Below, piece by piece: positions 42,797 to 52,271 of a stretch of DNA of 52,738 nucleotides. A program made the position numbers and the translations under genes. Each line of letters starts with the position of its first letter. The first letter of the stretch is position 1. Location: NCBI GenBank assembly GCA_031291335.1, contig JARLJF010000052.1, forward strand, positions 1 through 52,738, read 5' to 3'. The notes below the pieces were generated by a model that was not told the DNA's origin, ran no database searches, and worked only from the letters and a program-made list of their open reading frames with translations. This DNA comes from Pandoraea sp. (GTDB lineage Bacteria > Pseudomonadota > Gammaproteobacteria > Burkholderiales > Burkholderiaceae).

Positions 42797-44584
42797 TCAG
42801 AACAGGTCGACGTCGACTTCCATCAGCGTCTTCGCACCGGCACGGGCCATGCGGATTTGCGACGCGGTCTCGGGCAGCAACTTGGCGAAGTAGAAACGCG
42901 CCGTGGCGAGCTTCGATTCGTAGAACTTGTCGCCGCTACCTTGCTTGTCGAGCGCGATGCGCGCCATGCGCGCCCAGAAGTAGGCGAACACGAGATGCCC
43001 GACCACACGCTGATACGGCACGGAGGCGGCGCCCACTTCGTCCGGATTGGCCATTGCCTTCATGCCGATTTCCATCGTCAGCTTCTGGACCTTGTCACCG
43101 ATATCCGCGAGCGGATTGACGAACTCCTGCATCTCTTCCTTCGTGCCTTCGGCCTCGACGAAGTCCTGCACAAGCTTGCCGAACTTCTTGAGCTTCGCGC
43201 CCATGTCGCCGAGCACCTTGCGCCCGAGCAGGTCGAGTGCCTGAATCGAGTTGGTGCCTTCGTAGATCATGTTGATGCGCGCGTCACGCACGTACTGTTC
43301 CATCCCCCACTCGGAGATGAAGCCGTGGCCTCCGTAAATCTGCATCGCGTGGTTGGTGCACTCGAATGCGTTGTCGGTCAGGAAAGCCTTGATGATCGGC
43401 GTGAGCAGCGCGACCAGATCAGCGGCTTCGCGACGCTCGGCTTCGTCACCATGCGACAGTTCCTTGTCGATGTGCAACGCAGTCCAGTACGAGAACGCGC
43501 GGCCACCTTCCACGTAGGCCTTCTGCGTGAGCAGCATGCGACGCACATCCGGATGCACGATGATCGGGTCAGCCGGTTTGTCCGGTGCCTTCGAGCCGGT
43601 GAGCGAGCGCATCTGAATGCGTTCCTTCGCGTACACCAGCGAGTTCTGGTAAGCGACTTCCGTCAGTCCCAGCCCCTGCATGCCAACGCCCTGACGTGCG
43701 GCGTTCATCATCACGAACATGGCGTTCAGACCCTTGTTCGGTTCGCCCACGAGCCAGCCCTTGGCGCCGTCGAGGTTCATTACGCAGGTGGCATTGCCGT
43801 GAATGCCCATCTTGTGTTCGATGGAGCCGCACTTGATACCGTTGCGCTCACCCGGTGCGCCATTCGCGTCGGGAATGAACTTCGGCACGACGAACAGCGA
43901 AATGCCCTTCGTTCCCGGAGGCGCATCCGGCAGACGTGCCAGAACAAGGTGGATGATGTTGGCGGCCATGTCGTGCTCGCCAGCGGAGATGAAGATCTTC
44001 GTGCCGAAGATGGCGTACGAGTTGTCGCCGTTGGGCTCAGCCTTCGTGCGCAGCATGCCCAGATCGGTGCCGCAGTGCGGCTCGGTCAGGCACATCGTGC
44101 CGGTCCATTCGCCCGACACGATCTTCGGCAGATACGTCGCTTGTTGCTCGGGGGTGCCATGGGCGTGCAGGCACTCGTAGGCGCCGTGCGACAGGCCGGG
44201 ATACATCGTCCATGCCTGGTTGGCCGAGTTGAGCATTTCGTACAGGGCATTGTTGATGACCTGCGGCAGGCCCTGGCCGCCAAACTCGGGATCGCACGCC
44301 AGAGCAGGCCAGCCAGCCTCGACGTACTGCTGATAGGCTTGCTTGAAACCCGTCGGCGTGGTGACGACACCGTCGCCTTCGTACTTGCAGCCCTCGCGAT
44401 CGCCCACTTGATTCAGCGGGAAGACCACTTCGCTACAGAACTTGCCGGCTTCTTCGAGCACCTGATTGATGGTGTCGGCATCGATGTCCGCGTGCTTCGG
44501 CAATGCTTTCAATTCGTTTTCCACGCCCAGCAGCTCGTGCATCACGAATTGCATGTCGCGCAGCGGCGCGTTGTACTGTCCCAT
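42797..44584 (-). CDS. Acyl-CoA dehydrogenase (large, C-terminally extended)
   Basis: 595 residues, longer than the ~390 of simple enzymes. The FAD/substrate region includes MCLTEPHCGTDLG (about 164-176), and the catalytic base is Glu442 in MIYEGTNSIQALDLLGRKVL. A C-terminal helical extension of about 130 residues follows, as in the FadE5/AcdA-like subgroup. It introduces the trans-2 double bond in acyl-CoA, passing electrons to ETF. It is 48 bases downstream of the TetR gene and 17 upstream of fadN, so TetR-acd-fadN-fadA form one unit. Confidence 0.94.
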   Translation of the reverse strand: MGQYNAPLRDMQFVMHELLGVENELKALPKHADIDADTINQVLEEAGKFCSEVVFPLNQVGDREGCKYEGDGVVTTPTGFKQAYQQYVEAGWPALACDPEFGGQGLPQVINNALYEMLNSANQAWTMYPGLSHGAYECLHAHGTPEQQATYLPKIVSGEWTGTMCLTEPHCGTDLGMLRTKAEPNGDNSYAIFGTKIFISAGEHDMAANIIHLVLARLPDAPPGTKGISLFVVPKFIPDANGAPGERNGIKCGSIEHKMGIHGNATCVMNLDGAKGWLVGEPNKGLNAMFVMMNAARQGVGMQGLGLTEVAYQNSLVYAKERIQMRSLTGSKAPDKPADPIIVHPDVRRMLLTQKAYVEGGRAFSYWTALHIDKELSHGDEAERREAADLVALLTPIIKAFLTDNAFECTNHAMQIYGGHGFISEWGMEQYVRDARINMIYEGTNSIQALDLLGRKVLGDMGAKLKKFGKLVQDFVEAEGTKEEMQEFVNPLADIGDKVQKLTMEIGMKAMANPDEVGAASVPYQRVVGHLVFAYFWARMARIALDKQGSGDKFYESKLATARFYFAKLLPETASQIRMARAGAKTLMEVDVDLF

Positions 44585-44632
44585 GACCTACTCCTCCGAA
44601 CAAATCGAATCGAATCGCGGACGGCTCGCGCC

Positions 44633-45226
44633 TCACCCGCGTTGATAAGACGAAATCAGCTTTTCCAGTGCCACCCGGGTCATGTCGACGGCGCCGGGTT
44701 CCCGAAGGAAGCGCGCGTCGTGATGCAGGCCGAGTGTCAGGCTGTACATTTCAAAGAGCATCAGACGCGGATCGGTGTCCGCACGCAGATGTCCCTCCTC
44801 CTTCGCTTGCGTGATGGCGCGCAGCAGGGCGGATCGCCACAACCGCACGCTCTTCACCAAGGCTTCGCGCACCGGACTGGCCGCGCGATCGTCATACTCG
44901 ACGGCACCGCTGATATAGATGCAACCCGTCGTCACTTCGCGAATGCGCTTATCCATCCAGCGATCCACCAGCGCTCTGAGTCGCGGCAGGCCGCGCGGCA
45001 CTTCCATGCTGGGAGCGAACACCTCTTCCTCGAAGCGCCGGTGATACTCGCGCAGCACTTCGATCTGCAAGTCTTCGCGCGAACCGAAGTGCGCGAATAC
45101 GCCGCTCTTGCTCATTTGCATACGATCGGCCAGCAAGCCGATCGTCAGCCCCTCGAGTCCATCCCGCCCCGCCAGCTCCAGCGCGGCATTCAGGATTGCG
45201 GCACGTGTCTGTTCACCCTTTCGCAT
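44633..45226 (-). CDS. TetR family regulator of the fatty-acid cluster
   Basis: 197 residues. The helix-turn-helix is TIGLLADRMQMSKSGVFAHFGSREDL, given here as LADRMQMSKSGVFAHFGS (about 30-47). A TetR C-terminal domain follows with GCIYISGAVEYDDR. As the first gene of the operon encoding beta-oxidation enzymes it most likely senses acyl-CoA and represses the unit. Its promoter (-35 TTGTTC, 45313-45318; -10 AATAAT, 45290-45295) overlaps an inverted repeat that is a good autoregulatory operator. This matches the PsrA/FadR-type logic of other proteobacteria; the ligand is inferred. Confidence 0.88.
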   Translation of the reverse strand: MRKGEQTRAAILNAALELAGRDGLEGLTIGLLADRMQMSKSGVFAHFGSREDLQIEVLREYHRRFEEEVFAPSMEVPRGLPRLRALVDRWMDKRIREVTTGCIYISGAVEYDDRAASPVREALVKSVRLWRSALLRAITQAKEEGHLRADTDPRLMLFEMYSLTLGLHHDARFLREPGAVDMTRVALEKLISSYQRG

Positions 45227-45280
45227 GTGTATGGCATCGCTATCGTTATCCGTTCCCCGATGCTAACCAAAAAATCGAAC

Positions 45281-45318
45281 GGCCGTCCTATTATTGGCGG
45301 ACGCCCATGGGCGAACAA
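45281..45318 (-). promoter_or_regulatory. TetR-acd-fadN-fadA promoter with embedded operator
   Basis: On the minus strand TTGTTC (45313-45318), 17 bases, AATAAT (45290-45295). The inverted repeat with arms GGCCGTCC (45281-45288) and GGACGCCC (45299-45306), one mismatch, straddles the -10. A repressor bound there would block transcription. A smaller repeat ATACC/GGTAT lies further up at 45339-45353. Confidence 0.65.
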
Positions 45319-45437
45319 GGAATTTATTAGACCGGAATACCTAATCGGTATCGTTGGCGGGAGGGGCTTCGGCGGCATCGGGACGGGGGTCGCCCGGGAT
45401 CGCGGGCCGACGGGAATTCGTCGGCCGGGGGCCGGAA

Positions 45438-46595
45438 TCAGTCGTACTTGCCGCGCGTGAGCAGCTTCATCACGAGGCGATAGAGACGGTAGGCCGTCCA
45501 CTGTCGGAAGCGCCGCCAGCGAGAGCGTCCGCCATAGCGTTCGGGGTCGATGAGACGCGCCTCGGCGAAGGCCTTGCGGATATGGTCACGCAACTGGATG
45601 ACCACCGGGTCGTCGAGCACGACCACATTGGCTTCGTGATTCAGGAACAGGGACAAGGCGTCGAGATTGGACGAGCCGACCGTCGCCCAGACATCGTCGA
45701 CCACGGCTACCTTGCCGTGCAATTGACGCATGTCGTACTCGCCGATGCGCACGCCGGCGTCGAGCAGCTTGGCATACAGCCAGGGCACCGCCGTGTCGAG
45801 CAGCCGGAATTCCTTGCGGCCGATCAGCAAATGCACCGATACGCCGCGTCGTGCCGCTTGTGTCAATGCGCGTCGCAGTCGCCGGCCGGGCACAAAGTAG
45901 GGATTCGCGAGCCACACCTCGTGACGCGCGCGACCCAGCGCCATCAGATACGCCTTTTCGACGGCGCGACGATTGTGCAGGTTGTCTCGCGCCACGAACG
46001 CGGCCTGACCGGCGTAAGGGGCATGCAGACGTCCACGCAGTCCGTGGCGACGATGACGAAACGGCGTGCCAAGATACCCCGGCGCGAGACGCAGCCACTG
46101 AATGTGAAATGCGATGACGATCTCGGCGACGATAGGGCCACGGCATTGCACGGCGAAGTCCCAACGCGGATCGCTCATGCGCGTGCCGCCCCCGCCGTTG
46201 AAGTCGTCGATGATATTGATACCGCCAACGAACGCCACCTCGTGATCGACGATGGCGAGCTTGCGATGTGTACGCGAGAAACCGAATTTGCCGAACAGCC
46301 GCGGATTGTAGATGCGATGCATCACACCGGTCTCTCGCCAACCGGCAAAGAACGGGAGGCGACGGCTGGTGCCGATACCATCGGTGATGACGCGCACCGA
46401 CACCCCGCGTTGCGCTGCCCGTTGCAGCGCGGCAGACACATTCTCTCCGGCCTCGTCAGCCTCGAAGATGTAAGTCTCGAGCACCACTTCGCGCGTGGCG
46501 TTGTCGATCGCCGCGATGAGCGCAGTGAAGTAGTTCTGCCCCTGATAGAGCAGCGTCAGATCGTTATCGTGGGAAAACGGAAGATACTTGCTCAT
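45438..46595 (-). CDS. clsB: Cardiolipin synthase B / phospholipase D family
   Basis: 385 residues with two HKD catalytic motifs: His110-Lys112-Asp117 in THRKLAIVDHEVAFVGGIN and His293-Lys295-Asp300 in LHGKVAVVDDVWATVGSSN. FVPGRRLRRALTQAARRGV precedes the second. Unlike ClsA, there are no N-terminal membrane helices, which is the ClsB layout. It joins phosphatidyl groups to make cardiolipin at the inner membrane. A very basic C-terminus (RRFRQWTAYRLYR) may bind lipid. It lies 18 bases after nudB on the same strand. Confidence 0.93.
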   Translation of the reverse strand: MSKYLPFSHDNDLTLLYQGQNYFTALIAAIDNATREVVLETYIFEADEAGENVSAALQRAAQRGVSVRVITDGIGTSRRLPFFAGWRETGVMHRIYNPRLFGKFGFSRTHRKLAIVDHEVAFVGGINIIDDFNGGGGTRMSDPRWDFAVQCRGPIVAEIVIAFHIQWLRLAPGYLGTPFRHRRHGLRGRLHAPYAGQAAFVARDNLHNRRAVEKAYLMALGRARHEVWLANPYFVPGRRLRRALTQAARRGVSVHLLIGRKEFRLLDTAVPWLYAKLLDAGVRIGEYDMRQLHGKVAVVDDVWATVGSSNLDALSLFLNHEANVVVLDDPVVIQLRDHIRKAFAEARLIDPERYGGRSRWRRFRQWTAYRLYRLVMKLLTRGKYD

Positions 46596-46613
46596 CGGCG
46601 CGCGGTGCCGTGG

Positions 46614-47078
46614 CTAGCGCACGCGCATCGGCAACTGCCGGATGGCGTCGCCGTTCGAAGGTGAGAAGCAACGCTCGGCGGCGGCTTCCCACGGCAGCCA
46701 GGCGTAGGCGACGTGCTCGCGCGGGGCGAGCGTCACGGCGGTGTTCTCCGGCACGCACAGACCGAACCAATGCTCCGTGTTGCGCGTAACGCCGGGGGCA
46801 TAACGATGCGCCCATCGCGCATAGATGTTGTACTGAATTTCGTGCTGCCAGTCGGTCAGGGCCGTCGCGGGCACCGCCGTTCCCTCCGCCACGCGGATGC
46901 CGGTCTCTTCGAAGACTTCGCGCGCGGCCGTCTCGATCAGTGGCTCATCAAGGTGATCCTTGCTGCCGGTGACCGATTGCCAGAAATTCTCGGCGTCAGC
47001 GCGTTCGATGAGCAGGACGTCGAGCGCCGGCGTGTAAATCACGACGAGCACGGATTCGGGAATCTTGAAGGGCTTCAT
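46614..47078 (-). CDS. nudB: Dihydroneopterin triphosphate diphosphatase (Nudix)
   Basis: 154 residues from the ATG at 47078 (MKPFKIPESVLVVIYTP), where relatives start; a further ATG at 47108 adds 10 residues with no ribosome site. The Nudix box is GSKDHLDEPLIETAAREVFEETGI, here in parts: GSKDHLDEP, then AAREVFEETGI. WQSVTGS just before is typical of NudB, the folate-pathway enzyme that removes pyrophosphate from dihydroneopterin triphosphate. Neighbours aspS and clsB occur beside nudB across Burkholderiales. dATP may also be hydrolysed, as in E. coli. Confidence 0.92.
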   Translation of the reverse strand: MKPFKIPESVLVVIYTPALDVLLIERADAENFWQSVTGSKDHLDEPLIETAAREVFEETGIRVAEGTAVPATALTDWQHEIQYNIYARWAHRYAPGVTRNTEHWFGLCVPENTAVTLAPREHVAYAWLPWEAAAERCFSPSNGDAIRQLPMRVR

Positions 47079-47239
47079 GCAGGCGGTGGTGGCTTGAATT
47101 CGACTCATGAACAATGGAAGACCGGCTTGAGCGACTCATTGTAATGGGCAATCACGCCGTTCCGTTGCTGCAATGCCGCGCATTAGTCCGAAATACTTCG
47201 CTGCACTGCGCTCGAGTCCCCCCAGGTTTCCCGTCCCCC

Positions 47240-47278
47240 CAAAAACAAAAACCCCCTCGCCTTTCGGCTGAGGGGGTT
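47240..47278 (-). terminator. Intrinsic terminator after aspS
   Basis: ACCCCCTC with GCC (from 47251) pairs with GGC and GAGGGGGT around TTTC with one bulged base. On the minus strand it runs into a T-rich tract (complement of AAAAACAAAA at 47241-47250). It lies about 50 bases past the aspS stop and before nudB, so nudB-clsB must have their own promoter. Confidence 0.85.
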
Positions 47279-47324
47279 CGAGATCGGCACACCGGCGCTT
47301 GCCGGTGCCGTCACATGGCGAGCG

Positions 47325-49127
47325 TCAGGCCTTCGGCGCTTCCGGTTGACGCAGACGAATGTGCAGGTCGCGCAGTTGACGCTCGTCCACCGCCGACGGC
47401 GCCTGCGTGAGCAGGTCCTGCGCACGTTGCGTCTTCGGGAAGGCGATCACGTCGCGGATCGAATCGGCGCCGGCCATCATCGTGATGACGCGGTCCAGAC
47501 CGAAGGCGATACCACCGTGCGGGGGCGCGCCGTATTGCAGCGCGTCGAGCAGGAAGCCGAACTTCGCGCGGGCTTCTTCCTCACCCAGCTTGAGCGCACG
47601 GAACACCTTGCTCTGCACGTCTTCCTGGAAGATACGGACCGAACCGCCGCCAATTTCCCAGCCGTTCAACACCATGTCGTAGGCCTTGGCCAGGCACTTG
47701 CCCGGATCGGTCTCGAGGTAGTCGATATGTTCGTCCTTCGGGCTCGTGAACGGGTGATGGCAGGCCACCCAGCGGGCATCTTCTTCGTCGTACTCGAACA
47801 TCGGGAAGTCGACGACCCACAGCGGACGCCAGCCGGCTTCGAACAGGCCGTGGCTCTTGCCGAACTCCGAGTGACCGATCTTCAGACGCAGCGCGCCGAT
47901 ACCGTCGTTGACGACCTTTTCCTTGTCGGCACCGAAGAAAATGATGTCGCCGTCTTGTGCGCCGGTACGCTCGAGAATCGAGGCGACCGCGGCGTCGTGC
48001 AGGTTCTTGACGATCGGGCTTTGCAGGCCGTCACGGCCCTTGGCCACTTCGTTGACCTTGATCCACGCCAGGCCCTTCGCGCCGTAAATCTTCACGAATT
48101 CGGTGTAAGCGTCGATTTCGCTACGCGAGATCTCTGCACCGCCCGGCACGCGCAGGGCGACCACACGGCCCCCTTCGGTCGTGGCCGGCACCGAGAACAC
48201 CTTGAAGTCCACGTCGCCCATCACGTCGGTCAGTTCGGTGAACTCGAGCTTCACGCGCAGATCGGGCTTGTCCGAGCCGAAGCGACGCATCGCTTCCGAG
48301 TACTCCATGACCGGCACCTTGGCGTCCAGATCCACGTCGATCGCTTCCTTGAACACGTGGCGGATCATGTTCTCGAACAGATCGCGGATTTCCTGCTCCG
48401 AGAGGAACGAGGTTTCGCAGTCGATCTGCGTGAATTCGGGCTGACGGTCAGCACGCAGGTCTTCGTCGCGGAAGCACTTGGTGATCTGGTAGTAGCGGTC
48501 GAAGCCGGCCACCATCAGCAACTGCTTGAACAGTTGCGGCGACTGCGGCAGCGCGAAGAACATGCCGGCGTTCACACGCGATGGCACCAGATAGTCGCGC
48601 GCGCCTTCCGGGGTGCTCTTCGTGAGCATCGGGGTTTCGATATCGATGAAGCCTTGCGCATCGAGATACTTGCGCACTTCCATCGCCACCTTGTAGCGCA
48701 GGCGCAGGTTGTATTGCATCTGCGGACGACGCAGATCCAGCACGCGATGCGTGAGGCGCGTGGTTTCCGACAGGTTTTCGTCGTCGAGCTGGAACGGGGG
48801 CGTCACCGACGGGTTGAGCACTTGCAACTCGTGGCACAGCACTTCGATCTTGCCGCTCGTCAGATTGGCGTTCTCGGTGCCGGCCGGACGGCTGCGCACG
48901 AGGCCCGTGATCTGCACACAGAATTCGTTGCGCAGGCCTTCGGCGGCCTTGAACATCTCTGCGCGGTCCGGATCGCACACGACCTGCACCAGACCCTCGC
49001 GATCGCGCAGGTCGATGAAGATGACCCCGCCGTGATCACGGCGGCGATTGACCCAGCCACAAAGCTTGACCGTTTGGCCCAGTTGTTGCTCGGTCACCAG
49101 ACCGCAGTAGGAGGTACGCATGGACAT
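47325..49127 (-). CDS. aspS: Aspartyl-tRNA synthetase
   Basis: 600 residues from ATG 49127 ([18 protein letters not shown]), with GGAA seven bases before; ATG 49121 is nearly as good. An N-terminal OB-fold anticodon domain (about 15-110) precedes the class II catalytic core. Motif 2 is [20 protein letters not shown], motif 3 [15 protein letters not shown], and the bacterial insertion domain lies between. Bacteria of this group often use a non-discriminating AspRS with GatCAB; which type this is cannot be told by eye. It follows the DUF502 gene by 47 bases. Confidence 0.97.
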   Translation of the reverse strand: MSMRTSYCGLVTEQQLGQTVKLCGWVNRRRDHGGVIFIDLRDREGLVQVVCDPDRAEMFKAAEGLRNEFCVQITGLVRSRPAGTENANLTSGKIEVLCHELQVLNPSVTPPFQLDDENLSETTRLTHRVLDLRRPQMQYNLRLRYKVAMEVRKYLDAQGFIDIETPMLTKSTPEGARDYLVPSRVNAGMFFALPQSPQLFKQLLMVAGFDRYYQITKCFRDEDLRADRQPEFTQIDCETSFLSEQEIRDLFENMIRHVFKEAIDVDLDAKVPVMEYSEAMRRFGSDKPDLRVKLEFTELTDVMGDVDFKVFSVPATTEGGRVVALRVPGGAEISRSEIDAYTEFVKIYGAKGLAWIKVNEVAKGRDGLQSPIVKNLHDAAVASILERTGAQDGDIIFFGADKEKVVNDGIGALRLKIGHSEFGKSHGLFEAGWRPLWVVDFPMFEYDEEDARWVACHHPFTSPKDEHIDYLETDPGKCLAKAYDMVLNGWEIGGGSVRIFQEDVQSKVFRALKLGEEEARAKFGFLLDALQYGAPPHGGIAFGLDRVITMMAGADSIRDVIAFPKTQRAQDLLTQAPSAVDERQLRDLHIRLRQPEAPKA

Positions 49128-49174
49128 TTTGCTGTTCCGATTTTCAAAAAATGGCGCCGGCGATTCCCGGTGGC

Positions 49175-49819
49175 TCAAAGGAGCGGGCCGGGACGTTGCT
49201 GGCGCGGGTTGTGGGCGGGCGCCACCACGCCCATCGATACGATGTACTTGAGGGCGGCGTCGACCGACATGTCAAGTTCAACGACGTCGCTCGCCCGCAT
49301 CATCAGGAAGAAGCCTGACGTCGGGTTCGGCGTCGTCGGGACATAAACGCTCACGTACTCGCCCTGCAAGTGATTGACCACATCGCCGCCCGGCGCGCCG
49401 GTCAGGAAGGCGATGGTCCAGGAATCCGCATGCGGATAACGCACGAGCAACGCCTTGCGAAACGCGTTGCCGCTGCTCGAGAGCAACGTGTCGGACACCT
49501 GCTTGACGCTACCGTACAGCGGTCCAACGATGGGAATGCGCGTCAGAACGGCTTCCCACCAGCCGACCAGCTTCTGGCCGATGAAATTATGCGCCAGAAG
49601 ACCGACGACGAAAACGAACGCCAGCGTGACCACCACGCCGAAGCCCGGCACGCGCATGCCGATGAGGTGCGACGGCTGCCATCCATCCGGCAGCAGCAGC
49701 AAGGTCTGATCCATCGTGCCGATGATCAGGCCGAGTACCCACAGCGTGATGGCGAGAGGCACCAGCACCAGCAGGCCGGTGAGGAAAATCGTCTTCAGCG
49801 CGGGTTTCTTAACGCTCAT
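49175..49819 (-). CDS. DUF502 membrane protein
   Basis: 214 residues with two membrane helices near the N-terminus (about 10-32 and 58-80). The family block [21 protein letters not shown] (cut here as [20 protein letters not shown]) follows, then FLTGAPGG and [19 protein letters not shown]502 proteins are widespread, and in plants relate to COV proteins; the bacterial role is unknown. The gene is regularly found between fmdB and aspS in Burkholderiales, as here, which suggests co-transcription and not shared function. Confidence 0.93.
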   Translation of the reverse strand: MSVKKPALKTIFLTGLLVLVPLAITLWVLGLIIGTMDQTLLLLPDGWQPSHLIGMRVPGFGVVVTLAFVFVVGLLAHNFIGQKLVGWWEAVLTRIPIVGPLYGSVKQVSDTLLSSSGNAFRKALLVRYPHADSWTIAFLTGAPGGDVVNHLQGEYVSVYVPTTPNPTSGFFLMMRASDVVELDMSVDAALKYIVSMGVVAPAHNPRQQRPGPLL

Positions 49820-49953
49820 GGCAGGACTCGCGAATATTGGCGGCTACGGGTGTCAGCGGGGGCTGAACAGTACCGGGCGCCCGGCGTCCGGTACTGCTTC
49901 GGTACTACCGCACGCCAGGCCGCCAGGCTCGACGCGCGCTGTCTTGTTCTTGT

Positions 49954-50292
49954 TCAGTGGCAGGCGCAACCGCCGCCACAGCTTGCCGCCGGCGTGCTCG
50001 ACGACTCACCACCGGCCGACGATGCCGACGACGTGCTCTCGCCCGACGACGCGGCCGGTGCCGACGAGGTCGACGCAGCGCCCGCCGCCGGTGCGCTCGC
50101 GCCGCTCGAACCACCTCGGAAGTCAGTTACATACCATCCCGATCCCTTGAGCTGGAACCCGGCCGCAGTGACCTGCTTGCGAAACGAGTCCTTGCCGCAT
50201 TCCGGGCATTGGGAGAGCGGTTCATCGCTCATTTTTTGCAGCACATCCTTGGCGAAACCGCATGTTTCGCAACGATAGGCGTAGATAGGCAT
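49954..50292 (-). CDS. FmdB family zinc ribbon protein
   Basis: 112 residues. MPIYAYRCETCGF and QCPECGKDSFRK form a CxxC-CxxC zinc ribbon in the first 40 residues, the FmdB/CxxC_CXXC_SSSS domain. A Ser/Ala/Gly-rich low-complexity tail of ~50 residues follows and the protein ends CGGGCACH, a second Cys/His cluster that could also bind metal. Its role is uncertain; it was named from a putative amidase-operon regulator. A TATAAT box (50329-50334, minus) upstream makes it the first gene of fmdB-DUF502-aspS. Confidence 0.93.
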   Translation of the reverse strand: MPIYAYRCETCGFAKDVLQKMSDEPLSQCPECGKDSFRKQVTAAGFQLKGSGWYVTDFRGGSSGASAPAAGAASTSSAPAASSGESTSSASSAGGESSSTPAASCGGGCACH

Positions 50293-50328
50293 GATTCTTC
50301 CGACGGAAAAAGGCGCGCAAAGCCTTGA

Positions 50329-50334
50329 ATTATA
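50329..50334 (-). promoter_or_regulatory. -10 box before fmdB-DUF502-aspS
   Basis: A perfect TATAAT on the minus strand, 37 bases before the fmdB start codon. No clear -35 at standard distance. Confidence 0.55.
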
Positions 50335-50403
50335 ACCGCTTCACAAGGCTTTCGGGATTTGTCGGAGATATATGGGGCTGCGGCCGGGCAAGATCAAGAC
50401 AGG

Positions 50404-50433
50404 ACGTGCCCGCACTTGGCGTGGCGGGCACGT
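50404..50433 (-). terminator. Hairpin after the symporter gene
   Basis: ACGTGCCCGC (50404-50413) and GCGGGCACGT (50424-50433) form a perfect 10-bp stem, 20 bases past the symporter stop. There is no T-tract, so it is a possible terminator only. Confidence 0.5.
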
Positions 50434-50452
50434 GTCCTGGCGCCTGGCGCGC

Positions 50453-51898
50453 TCAGACGGTTGAAACCTGCTGCTCCGGCGGCTGGCCGCGCTCCGATGC
50501 AGGTTGCAGGAGCGAGCCGACCACCATGCCGGTGATCGACGCCAGCAGGCCGGCCAGTTGCGGCGGCACCAGCGCGTCGGGCATCAGGGCTTCACAGGCA
50601 ATCCAGACGATCAGTCCGAAGAACACGGCCAGCGTGCCGCCCAGCGAGCTTGAACGCTTCCAGTACAGGCCGAACGCCAGCGGCACGAAGCAGCACACGA
50701 GCGTGACCTTGTACGCGCTCTCGACCATCTGAAAGATCGATGCCTTCGAATTGAGCGCATACACGAGCACGAGGGCCGTGAAGCACAGCACGACGATACG
50801 CATGAGTCGCAGCAGATGCTTGTCGTCGATACGTGCCTTGAGCATCGGGCGAATGATGTTCTCGGCGAACGTGACCGACGGGGCCAGCAGCGTAGCCGAC
50901 GCACAGCTCTTGATCGCCGAGAGCAATGCGCCGAAGAACATCACCTGCGCCACGATCGGCACACTAGTGAGTACCAACTGCGGAAGAATCTGTTGCGGGT
51001 CGGTGCCGATGTACTTCTGCACCATCGACGGCGCGATCAGCAGGGCCGAGTAAGCGAGGAAGATCGGGATGAACGTGAAGAAGAAGTACAGCACGCCGCC
51101 CGTCACCGAACCGGACACCGCAATGTTCTCCGATTTGGACGACATCACGCGCTGGAACACGTCCTGCTGCGGAATCGACCCGAACATCATGGTCACGCCC
51201 GCCGCGATGAACGCGAGCACGTCCGCTGGATTCATCTCGGGCAGGAACACGAACTTGCCGGCCTCCGATGCGTGCGCGATCACGGCGCTCGCCCCGCCCG
51301 GCACCATGCCCGAGACGACTACGGCGATGTACACCAGCCCCACGACGATGATGATCATCTGGATGAAGTCGGTCACGGCCACCGAGATCATGCCGCCGAG
51401 CAGCGTGTAGGCCAGTACCGAAACCGCGCCGATGATCATGCCCGTCGGCTCCGACATCGCGCCGCCCGACACCGTATGGAACACCAGACCGAGCGCCTTG
51501 ATCTGCGCGCCGACCCAGCCGAGGTACGAGATCACGATGGCGATACTCGTCACCACTTCGACCGTGCGGTTGTATTTGAGCTTGTAGAAGTCGCCGATCG
51601 TCATGAGGTTCATGCGATACAGCTTGCGGGCGAAGAACATGCCCACCAGGACAAGACACATCGACGAACCGAACGGATCGGCGACCACGCCGCGCAGCCC
51701 CTCGCCAATGAAGGTGGCCGGAATGCCAAGCACCGCTTCCGAACCGAACCACGTGGCGAACACGACAGCCACGACCATGCCATAAGGCAGTCGGCGACCC
51801 GCGACAGTGAAATCTTTGGTATTGCGGACCTTGAGGGCGGCCAACAGCCCGATGGCCACCGAAATGACCCAATACAGAATGACAAACCAGATCAGCAT
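50453..51898 (-). CDS. Sodium:solute symporter family protein
   Basis: 481 residues from the ATG at 51898, which has GGGG seven bases upstream and starts directly at the first helix (MLIWFVILYWVISV). ATG 51934 would add 12 residues without a ribosome site. About 13 membrane helices are predicted. RNTKDFTVAGRRLPYGMVVAV, TWFGSEAVLGIPA and GSIPQQDVFQRVMSSK are typical of the SSS (SLC5) family, including the Na+ site region. It takes up an organic solute with sodium across the inner membrane; the substrate is not predictable from neighbours. A TATAAT (52118-52123, minus) lies about 220 bases upstream. Confidence 0.9.
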   Translation of the reverse strand: MLIWFVILYWVISVAIGLLAALKVRNTKDFTVAGRRLPYGMVVAVVFATWFGSEAVLGIPATFIGEGLRGVVADPFGSSMCLVLVGMFFARKLYRMNLMTIGDFYKLKYNRTVEVVTSIAIVISYLGWVGAQIKALGLVFHTVSGGAMSEPTGMIIGAVSVLAYTLLGGMISVAVTDFIQMIIIVVGLVYIAVVVSGMVPGGASAVIAHASEAGKFVFLPEMNPADVLAFIAAGVTMMFGSIPQQDVFQRVMSSKSENIAVSGSVTGGVLYFFFTFIPIFLAYSALLIAPSMVQKYIGTDPQQILPQLVLTSVPIVAQVMFFGALLSAIKSCASATLLAPSVTFAENIIRPMLKARIDDKHLLRLMRIVVLCFTALVLVYALNSKASIFQMVESAYKVTLVCCFVPLAFGLYWKRSSSLGGTLAVFFGLIVWIACEALMPDALVPPQLAGLLASITGMVVGSLLQPASERGQPPEQQVSTV

Positions 51899-51934
51899 AA
51901 CGCGGCCCCAGCCAAGCCCCAGGGCGACGGTCAT

Positions 51935-52271
51935 GGCATGGCAGTGTTAGCGGCGGGCATGTTCCGGCCGCATGAAGCCGCCGCGCGAGCTAACGATACC
52001 GAGCCTTGGGCCGCAGCCTTCCGGGCAACAGAAAATCAGGTCGTGCATGACGGGGCTGATGCGATTCAGCGCTCGGGGGCGCCCGTTTTTGCCACCTGGC
52101 GAAAAAATTTTCGGCCGATTATAGCGGCGTGAGAGACGCCCGGGGAAAAAATCACAATTCCCCACGCGGATCGTGGCAAATATCGGGAAATGCCCAGTGT
52201 CTGGGACGACTTACCGGTAGTTGACGTCAGCGCCTCGCGGCGGTCGGTTTGACGCAATACACGGTTTCGGT
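51935..52271. other. Gap between the methyltransferase and symporter genes
   Basis: About 340 bases. The minus strand carries a perfect TATAAT at 52118-52123, likely the symporter promoter, with A/T-rich tracts around 52101-52110 and 52145-52155. No gene, clear terminator or RNA was recognised. Confidence 0.5.

Noticed and set aside
40254..42893. Long plus-strand open frame (879 codons) opposite fadN
   Set aside because: His/Arg-rich translation with no family resemblance, exactly antisense to a clearly conserved gene; a by-product of strong GC bias at third positions.
42857..45460. Long plus-strand open frame (867 codons) opposite the acyl-CoA dehydrogenase and TetR genes
   Set aside because: Spans two unrelated genes antisense, low-complexity composition, no start context.
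47346..49346. Plus-strand open frame (666 codons) opposite aspS
   Set aside because: Antisense shadow of a universal gene; no recognisable motif.
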